DNA of 55,963 nucleotides, taken from positions 1 to 55,963 of the forward strand of contig CAKNRQ010000011.1 of assembly GCA_930990965.1 (NCBI GenBank), read 5' to 3'. A program made the translations under genes and the position numbers. Source of the stretch: an uncultured Clostridia bacterium. GTDB taxonomy: Bacteria; Bacillota; Clostridia; Oscillospirales; Oscillospiraceae. This document shows, piece after piece, positions 50,437 through 55,963 of the stretch. The first letter of the stretch is position 1. Each line of letters begins with the position of its first letter. The notes under the pieces were generated by a model that saw only the letters and a program-made list of their open reading frames with translations, did not search any database and had not been told where the DNA came from.

Positions 50437-51810
50437 TCAGTCCCCAAGGTCCACAAATATGTCCTCAAACCCGTTCATGCCGAACTTTGTCGTTACGGCT
50501 ATAACGGTGTCGTGCTTTTCAAGCGTGTCGTTGCCGCCGGGTATAACACACTGGCTGTTGCGTATAATGGCCGCGATAAGCGTATCGCGCCTTATATTGA
50601 GTTTGCGTATGGGCACGCCGAGATTCGGGGCGTCGCCATTGATAGAGAACTCTATGACCTCTGCCTTGCCATAGGCTATGTCATGTAAAGACTCTATACC
50701 AACGGTGTCAATGGAACGCTGCATGCCGCGCACAAAGCTGACGACTATCTCTGCCGCGCTGTTTTTGGGCAGCACGAAGCTGTCCAGCTTGGCGTCAGCA
50801 GCCATAAGACGGAAGGTGTCCTCATTGACCTTGGTCACCACCTTGCCCACACCCACGCGGCGGGCAAACATGCTGGTAATGATGTTGTTCTGGTCGCTGC
50901 CGGTGAGCGTGACAAAGGCATCCGTAGAGCGAACGCCCTCTTCCTCAAGGACGCTCGGATCCGCGCCGTCGCCCAGCAGGACCTCGGCTTTGGGCAATAT
51001 CTCCTTTATACTCTCGCAATTATCCGGGTTGCGCTCGAGTATCTTGACACGAATTCCCGAGCCTATTAGGTAAGTTCCGAGATAGAGCGATATCCTGCCG
51101 CCGCCTACGAGCATGACGTTGCGCACATTGCGCTTATACGCACCTATGCTCTTGAAGAAGGCGCTGATTGCATTCGGCGCACCGACTACGTGTATGACGT
51201 CGCCGGTCCTGAGCACGAAATCGCCTTTGGGTATGAGTACCTGGTCGCCGCGTTCAACGACGGCAATGAGTATGCCTATATTGCCGAACTTGCTGTGCAT
51301 ATGGTCCAGGCGCAGCCCGCAAAGAGGCGAGGCCTCATCCACGACATGTTCCACCATTTCGGCGCGGCCTTTGGCAAAAGAATCAACTTTTACCGCCGAG
51401 GGGAAGCGCAGTATGCGCGAAATCTCGGCCGCGGCTGCCTGCTCCGGGTTAAGCACAAGCGACAGCCCCAGTTCATCTTTGAGAAAGACCATCTGCCGGA
51501 AGTACTCCATCGTGCGCACACGCGCAACCGTGTTCTTGACCCCGAGCTTTTTGCCCGTAAGGCAGCAGAGCATGTTCACGGCATCGTCGTCAGTAACGGC
51601 AATGAGCAGGTCTGCCTCGGCTACACCCGCCTCTTCTAGCACGGAGTAGTCCGCGCCGTTGCCCAGCAGGGTCATAGCGTCCATGGTGTTGGCAATGCGT
51701 TCAAGGCATTCCTCGTCGTTGTCCACTACGGTGATGTCGTGTCCCTCGTCGGCAAGGCGCAGGGCAATCTCTCCACCCATGCGGCCCGCGCCTACTAGCA
51801 CAATATTCAT
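50437..51810 (-). CDS. trkA: Trk potassium uptake regulatory subunit TrkA
   Basis: This 457-residue cytoplasmic protein has two RCK modules: Rossmann motifs VLVGAGRMGGEIA (about 4-16) and LVGGGRISLYLG (about 229-240), each followed by a TrkA-C domain. It binds nucleotides and gates TrkH. The ATG at 51810 follows GGAG; the TTG 6 nt upstream is rejected. It is encoded 2 bp before trkH. An exonuclease gene lies upstream, 70 bp away. Confidence 0.95.
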   Translation of the reverse strand: MNIVLVGAGRMGGEIALRLADEGHDITVVDNDEECLERIANTMDAMTLLGNGADYSVLEEAGVAEADLLIAVTDDDAVNMLCCLTGKKLGVKNTVARVRTMEYFRQMVFLKDELGLSLVLNPEQAAAAEISRILRFPSAVKVDSFAKGRAEMVEHVVDEASPLCGLRLDHMHSKFGNIGILIAVVERGDQVLIPKGDFVLRTGDVIHVVGAPNAISAFFKSIGAYKRNVRNVMLVGGGRISLYLGTYLIGSGIRVKILERNPDNCESIKEILPKAEVLLGDGADPSVLEEEGVRSTDAFVTLTGSDQNNIITSMFARRVGVGKVVTKVNEDTFRLMAADAKLDSFVLPKNSAAEIVVSFVRGMQRSIDTVGIESLHDIAYGKAEVIEFSINGDAPNLGVPIRKLNIRRDTLIAAIIRNSQCVIPGGNDTLEKHDTVIAVTTKFGMNGFEDIFVDLGD

Positions 51811-51880
51811 CGTCAATACGTCTCCACTATCATATTTTTATATTTCCGGAAACACCGGAGCAAACAGGGCCCCTGCCCTA

Positions 51881-52849
51881 TTATGCCTTCTTTCTGCGTT
51901 TGCGCCTGCGCGAACGCGAGCGCGGCTGAGCCGCCTTTGCCGCATAGTATTCCTGCATGGCCTCATCGGCTTTATAGGCCAGGCATGCAGCGCTGTAGCT
52001 GCCGTCTGCCTGGTGCTTAAAGCGTATCCTCAGCAGCAGCTTGCCGTCAGCCGGGCATTCGGCCAGATTCATATACCTGTGATCGCCCTGATTGACCCAC
52101 TTCACAAAACTGAGCTCCCCGCCGCAAATGGGGCATTTGGGCTCAGACAGGGCTCTGTCAGCAAAGGCATCGCCCTTCGAGGCGTAGCCTTCGTGAGAGG
52201 CGTGGGCAATCGGTTCCGGTCCGTCCTGGCGGGGCTTGGCCTGCCTTGGCGTGCGCCTGGCCAGGATTTCAGGCGCAGATGCATACTGTTCAAGCCCGGA
52301 AACCATATCCAGCTTGGAGCAAACAAGCGCGGTATTATAGGCATCACCCAGCGCGTCGTGGGCCACCCGCGTCTGCTCTATCTCAAAGTGCTCCATGGCC
52401 GTACCAAGGCTTTTCTGGTTCTTGTCGCCGCCGGTCTGGAGGTTATAGATGAGCTGGAGGTTAATCCAGCCGTCTATCCAGTCCCAATCCAGGTCGTGGA
52501 TTATGATGTTCTGCTCCATTATCCCCTGGTCGTCGTAACCCCAAGTGATAAAAGTCACACCGTCGCCGCACCACTCCCTGAAGCGCTCAAGCGCCTCGGG
52601 GAAGGGTGCGCCGTGGCTGAGCCGTTCCTTGTCAAAACCGGTGAGCTTTTTGACTTTATAGTGCATGCGTTTAAAGTACACTGGCTTTACATCTATCTGG
52701 AACTCTTCGCCCGGCGTCATGTCTTCATTCAGTTTCACAGCACCTATCTGAATTATTTCTCCCCGCAGGTGAATAGGCAATTTATTAAAAACGGAAGACT
52801 TGGAGCTCATCGCCTGGTTCCACTCCAAATCAACCACTACATAACTCAT
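51881..52849 (-). CDS. DEDDh 3'-5' exonuclease (KapD/DnaQ-like) with C-terminal zinc ribbon and basic tail
   Basis: The 322-residue protein has a DnaQ-type exonuclease core: Asp7-Glu9 (VVVDLEW), Asp107 (WGYDD), His164 and Asp169 (AHDALGD). It would digest single-stranded nucleic acid 3' ends. The C-terminal part (about 230-322) has CPICGGELSF and ECPADGKL, a probable zinc site, and a strongly basic end RSRSRRRKRRKKA suited to binding nucleic acid. Start ATG follows GGGGACGG. The promoter spacer carries an ACAAT-4-ATTGT inverted repeat. Confidence 0.9.
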   Translation of the reverse strand: MSYVVVDLEWNQAMSSKSSVFNKLPIHLRGEIIQIGAVKLNEDMTPGEEFQIDVKPVYFKRMHYKVKKLTGFDKERLSHGAPFPEALERFREWCGDGVTFITWGYDDQGIMEQNIIIHDLDWDWIDGWINLQLIYNLQTGGDKNQKSLGTAMEHFEIEQTRVAHDALGDAYNTALVCSKLDMVSGLEQYASAPEILARRTPRQAKPRQDGPEPIAHASHEGYASKGDAFADRALSEPKCPICGGELSFVKWVNQGDHRYMNLAECPADGKLLLRIRFKHQADGSYSAACLAYKADEAMQEYYAAKAAQPRSRSRRRKRRKKA

Positions 52850-52886
52850 TGGTTAACCGTCCCCTTTGTTCACACATTCGTCATAG

Positions 52887-52915
52887 ATTATAGCACAATC
52901 CCAATTGTATGGCAA
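52887..52915 (-). promoter_or_regulatory. Exonuclease promoter with inverted repeat in the spacer
   Basis: TTGCCA (52910-52915), 17-bp spacer, perfect TATAAT (52887-52892). The spacer holds ACAAT-4-ATTGT (52895-52908), a possible operator. Confidence 0.8.
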
Positions 52916-52921
52916 TTCCTC

Positions 52922-53267
52922 CTACGTGAAATGAGGCAAAAATAAGTCCGCCCGGGGTTCCGGACGGATAACATATCTGGGTATGTTCCCGGATATGTCA
53001 CCACTGAACGTCCCCTCTGTCACCTTTAAATCCAGCAAAGGTGCGGAGAACGTCTGGTTCACAATCCGGTTTTGAAAAATGTACATGTCCTCTGCCGTAC
53101 AAATTACAGGGCTCCGCTTTACGGCCATATATACGGCCGCCGAGCTCTTCGCGCTCCAAAAAGGCATAATGCAATCCGGCAGCGGCAGGGTGAAAAGACA
53201 GTTCGGACACGAGACCGAAAGCGGGCGCAAAATACACCTTGTAGGCCGGTTCCACCCCCTGCTTCAC
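52922..53267 (-). pseudogene. Possible frameshifted remnant of a small gene
   Basis: Two overlapping minus-strand frames look protein-like in different halves. The frame beginning with GTG at 53267 (after GGGGAGAAGAGA) gives VKQGVEPAYKVYFAPAFGLV with typical codon use for about 60 codons. The other frame ends with LLDLKVTEGTFSGDISGNIP and RADLFLPHF before a stop at 52922. A single frameshift near 53100 would join them. No family was recognised and base composition here is lower in GC, so this may also be plain intergenic sequence. It is part of the 626-bp gap between the exonuclease and ddl. Confidence 0.3.
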
Positions 53268-53354
53268 TCTCTTCTCCCCCTCATCTATAAATACTGCGCA
53301 GCTTCACAGCCATCAAATTATGCCCATGATACCAAATAAACGCACGGATTACAA

Positions 53355-53402
53355 TGTACATAATATACTAATAGAGATAGCACTAATTAGCCATTATGTA
53401 CA
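53355..53402. repeat. 10-bp inverted repeat upstream of ddl-murF
   Basis: TGTACATAAT (53355-53364) and ATTATGTACA (53393-53402) are perfect inverse complements separated by 28 bp. Each arm contains the palindrome TGTACA. It lies just upstream of the ddl promoter and could be a double operator, or an RNA hairpin. Confidence 0.55.
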
Positions 53403-53415
53403 GGAAAGCATTCGT

Positions 53416-53444
53416 TTGAAATCTTATGGGCTCTGTGATAGAAT
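53416..53444 (+). promoter_or_regulatory. Promoter of ddl-murF
   Basis: TTGAAA (53416-53421), 17-bp spacer, TAGAAT (53439-53444) on the plus strand, 31 bp before the ddl start. Confidence 0.8.
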
Positions 53445-53475
53445 ATGATGACTCACCGGGACTGGAGGTATCACC

Positions 53476-54522
53476 TTGAACATAGTCGTACTCTGCGGCG
53501 GGCTTTCGCCCGAGCGAAACGTCTCCGTATCCAGTGCGCGCCGGATTACCCAGGCGCTTAAAAATCTCGGCCACCGCGCCGTGCTGATAGACATGTACTT
53601 CGGCCTTGAAGGCTGTAGTCTTCCGCTTGATGACGTATTCGACCTGCCTCTTCCTGCCGGCGAGGACGGAGTAGACGAATCCGAGCCCGACCTGACCGCT
53701 GTCAGCGAGGCCAGGGTCCTGCGCTCCAAGAGCCTCTTCGGCGAGCGTGTGCTCGAGCTCTGCGCGGCCGCCGATTTGGTGTTCATGGCGCTGCACGGGC
53801 GCTGCGGCGAGGACGGGCGCGTACAGGCGGCCTTCGACCTGCTGGGAATACGCTACACCGGCAGCGGCTATCTGGGCAGCACGCTGGCAATGGATAAGCG
53901 CCTGACGAAGATAATGGCCGAGCGCATCGGCATAAAGACGCCTGACTGGATGTTCTGCCCGCCCGGCGGCCCCTGCCCGGCAGAGGACTTCCCGCTCCCC
54001 TGCGTGGTAAAGCCTGTGGACTCGGGTTCGAGCATAGGTGTAAACATGGTTGAAACCCGCCGAGAACTCGACCTCGCTCTCGAGGACGCAGGCACGCGGG
54101 GCGAGAGCGTAATCGTGGAAAAACGCATATACGGTCGCGAAATACAGGTCTCCATCCTGGGCGGCGCAGCCCTGCCCAGCATAGAGATACGCCCGCGCTG
54201 CGGTTTCTACGACTACCACAACAAGTACCAGCCCGGCGCGGCTGATGAGATAACCCCCGCGCCCATACCTCCTGAGGCCGAATACCGCCTGGCCCGGGCC
54301 GCAACGGCGATTTACAGCGCGTTGGGCCTGCGTGCGCTGGCCAGGGCAGACTTCATAATGGACGGGGACGGCAACTTCTGGTTCCTTGAAATAAACACTC
54401 TGCCCGGCATGACGCCCACCAGCCTGGCCCCGCAGGAGGCCGCGGCGGCTGGCTTGAGCTACGAGCAGCTCTGCCAGCGGATAGTTGAGCTGGCCTTTGC
54501 AGAAGAGGAGGCAACGGTATGA
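53476..54522 (+). CDS. ddl: D-alanine-D-alanine ligase
   Basis: The 348-residue ATP-grasp enzyme makes D-Ala-D-Ala for peptidoglycan. Start is TTG, 7 nt after GGAGG. Motifs: GGLSPERNVSVSSA (8-21), GRCGEDGRVQAAFDLLGIRY, YTGSGYLGSTLAMDK, KPVDSGSSIGV, and EINTLPGMTPTSL with the metal-binding Glu and Asn. The omega-loop reads YDYHNKY, the D-Ala form rather than the D-Lac form, so it predicts vancomycin-susceptible precursors. It overlaps murF by ATGA. Confidence 0.95.
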   Translation: MNIVVLCGGLSPERNVSVSSARRITQALKNLGHRAVLIDMYFGLEGCSLPLDDVFDLPLPAGEDGVDESEPDLTAVSEARVLRSKSLFGERVLELCAAADLVFMALHGRCGEDGRVQAAFDLLGIRYTGSGYLGSTLAMDKRLTKIMAERIGIKTPDWMFCPPGGPCPAEDFPLPCVVKPVDSGSSIGVNMVETRRELDLALEDAGTRGESVIVEKRIYGREIQVSILGGAALPSIEIRPRCGFYDYHNKYQPGAADEITPAPIPPEAEYRLARAATAIYSALGLRALARADFIMDGDGNFWFLEINTLPGMTPTSLAPQEAAAAGLSYEQLCQRIVELAFAEEEATV

Positions 54523-55841
54523 CCGGACTTACTGTAGGAAAAATAGCGGAGATAACTCAGGGAAATCTCTTCGGCGGCGGCGAAGACCGGGCCGTCACGG
54601 GCGCCGTAATAGACAGCCGTAAGGCGGCGCCGGGTTTCATGTTCTGCGCCCTGCCCGGCGAGCGCGTTGACGGCCACGACTACATAGCCACGGCGCTTGC
54701 CGCCGGCGCGAGCTGCGCCCTGGCGGCACGGGTGCCCGAAGGCGTCACTGGCAGCGTCATAGTAGTGCCGGATGTGCAGCGGGCCATGGCCCTGCTTGCC
54801 GCACATTGCCGCGCCCAGTTTACCGGTCCCGTGGTCGGCATAGTCGGCAGCAGCGGCAAGACCACGACCAAAGAGATGTGCGCCTGTGTGCTCGCCGAGC
54901 ATTACAACACCCTGCGCACGGAGGGAAACCTGAACAACGAGCTGGGCGTACCGCTCACCCTGTTCCGCATTGACAGCGGCACTCAGGCCGCCGTTGTGGA
55001 GCTCGGCATAAGTGACTTCGGCGAGATGCACCGTTTGGGAGCCATGGCCCGGCCCGATATAGCCGTCTACACCCTGATAGGCCGCTCGCACTTAAACGCT
55101 CTGCACGACCTCGACGGCGTGCTGAAGGCCAAGACCGAACTGCTCGACGAGATGAGCCCTGACGCACTCGTCATAGTCAACGGCGACGACGCCAAGCTGG
55201 CCACACTAACTTCCCGGCAGCGTCTCATAAAATACGGGATTGGCGAAAGCAACGACGTGCGCGCCGAAAATGTACGCCTGGCCGACGGTGTGAGCTTTGA
55301 CGTCGTGCGCGGCGAGCGCCGCTTCACCGTGAGCGTGAACGCATTTGGCCGCCAGCTCATCAGCGCCGCCCTGGCTGCGGCCTGTGTGGGCATGGAGCTG
55401 GGTCTGACGGACGTTCAGATTGCCGCAGGCGTAGCCAAATACGCCCCTGTGGGACGCCGCACCAGTGTAATCCGCACCGGCAGCATCACCATCATCGACG
55501 ACTGCTACAACTCCAACCCCGACAGCGCAAACCTGGCCATCGACTCGGCCTCCGACCTGGGCGGCCGCCTGGTCTGCATACTGGGCGACATGTTAAACCT
55601 CGGCCCCGAAAGTGCCGCTATGCACCGCGAGGTTGGCGAGCGCGCCAGCTCTCACGGCGCCCTGCTGCTCACGGCCGGTGAGGAGAGCCGCGTCATGGGC
55701 GGCACGCATTTCGACACCCGCGACGAGCTGATAGCTGCCTTGCCCGAGCACATACGTCCCGGCGACACCATACTTGTCAAGGCCAGCCACGCCATGGGTT
55801 TTGAAGCCGTCACAGACGCTCTAAAGGAGCTGTTCAAGTAA
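54519..55841 (+). CDS. murF: UDP-N-acetylmuramoyl-tripeptide-D-alanyl-D-alanine ligase
   Basis: The 440-residue Mur ligase adds D-Ala-D-Ala to UDP-MurNAc-tripeptide, the step after Ddl. The N-terminal UDP-MurNAc domain (IDSRKAAPGFMFCALPGE) is followed by the ATP loop GSSGKTTTKEM (110-120), and by EGNLNNELGVPLTL and DDCYNSNPDS, which are specific for MurF. The start overlaps ddl by 4 nt, so the two products are made together. Confidence 0.97.
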   Translation: MTGLTVGKIAEITQGNLFGGGEDRAVTGAVIDSRKAAPGFMFCALPGERVDGHDYIATALAAGASCALAARVPEGVTGSVIVVPDVQRAMALLAAHCRAQFTGPVVGIVGSSGKTTTKEMCACVLAEHYNTLRTEGNLNNELGVPLTLFRIDSGTQAAVVELGISDFGEMHRLGAMARPDIAVYTLIGRSHLNALHDLDGVLKAKTELLDEMSPDALVIVNGDDAKLATLTSRQRLIKYGIGESNDVRAENVRLADGVSFDVVRGERRFTVSVNAFGRQLISAALAAACVGMELGLTDVQIAAGVAKYAPVGRRTSVIRTGSITIIDDCYNSNPDSANLAIDSASDLGGRLVCILGDMLNLGPESAAMHREVGERASSHGALLLTAGEESRVMGGTHFDTRDELIAALPEHIRPGDTILVKASHAMGFEAVTDALKELFK

Positions 55842-55963
55842 ATCCAATACCTCTCAGCGCAGGAGCCACCTTAATAAAAAATGAACGGCCCCAGAATATA
55901 CGGACAGCACAAAAAGAGCCCTGGTGTAGGAGCTAAAGAGTTTTAGAGGGAGAGGCGTTGCGC
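55842..55963 (+). other. Sequence after murF, no feature recognised
   Basis: No terminator with a good stem and no gene start with a clear ribosome binding site are seen in these last 122 bp. A 21-codon ORF beginning near 55882 is too short and poorly preceded to call. Confidence 0.4.

Noticed and set aside
55882-55947. 21-codon ORF after murF
   Set aside because: Very short, with a poorly spaced ribosome binding site and no family match.

Overview
The window reads as chromosomal DNA of an anaerobic, GC-rich clostridial Firmicute, probably an uncultured member of the Oscillospirales/Eubacteriales. The evidence is a DUF2508 (YaaL)-BofA pair, MurT/GatD, a divergent clostridial topoisomerase IV pair, a ferredoxin-linked 2-oxoacid oxidoreductase, AGGAGG-type ribosome binding sites and many consensus sigma-A promoters. 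There is no rRNA or tRNA gene, CRISPR array, insertion sequence or prophage. About 46 protein genes are supported, most on the minus strand.

Layout. 1-2.1 kb: a domain-minimal MgtE-type cation transporter with an attenuator-like leader, divergent from a ZIP metal transporter. 2.1-8.3 kb: a membrane-fused spermidine-synthase-like protein and a Gld-type ABC operon (ATPase, permease, GldG, DUF4340). 8.5-11 kb: a small P-loop protein and an LtaS-like sulfatase. 11.1-14.1 kb: DegV and the lipid II amidation pair GatD/MurT. 14.1-14.9 kb: a non-coding tract rich in small palindromes. 14.9-24.2 kb: one long minus-strand operon, ANTAR protein-guaA-GNAT-phosphatase-pyrG-glmS-purB-purA, led by a perfect sigma-A promoter and a terminator-bearing leader. 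24.3-33.6 kb: a small orphan protein, PatB-type C-S lyase, DUF6199 lipoprotein, radical SAM enzyme, a MATE pump behind a structured leader, an MFS transporter, uracil/xanthine permease, a candidate ncRNA and a PepSY-like/CmpB-like pair. 33.6-41 kb: topoisomerase IV ParE, a zinc-ribbon membrane protein, ParC, YitT, a LUD protein and a transglutaminase-like lipoprotein whose catalytic Cys is replaced by Ser. 41.0-41.9 kb: a second candidate structured RNA and YaaL-BofA. 42-49 kb: a catabolic cluster (MFS, Ldh2, four-subunit 2-oxoacid:ferredoxin oxidoreductase, KPR-like reductase) and a GntR/FCD regulator. 49-53 kb: TrkH, TrkA and a DEDDh exonuclease. 53.4-55.8 kb: ddl-murF.

How the parts work together. 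The 14.9-24.2 kb operon makes GMP, CTP, AMP and glucosamine-6-P. Three of its enzymes (GuaA, PyrG, GlmS) hydrolyse glutamine, and its first gene encodes a stand-alone ANTAR RNA-binding protein. The leader contains a hexaloop hairpin with A at position 1 and G at position 4 that shares bases with the terminator stem, so an autoregulated ANTAR antitermination switch is likely. In the 42-49 kb cluster, import by the MFS protein, oxidation of a 2-hydroxyacid by Ldh2 and oxidative decarboxylation by the Kor/Vor complex would yield acyl-CoA and reduced ferredoxin.

The best candidates for undescribed biology are the ANTAR-led glutamine-amidotransferase operon, the leader-ORF attenuator before the MgtE-like gene, the guanidine-IV-like leader of the MATE gene, and the two unassigned structured RNA loci.
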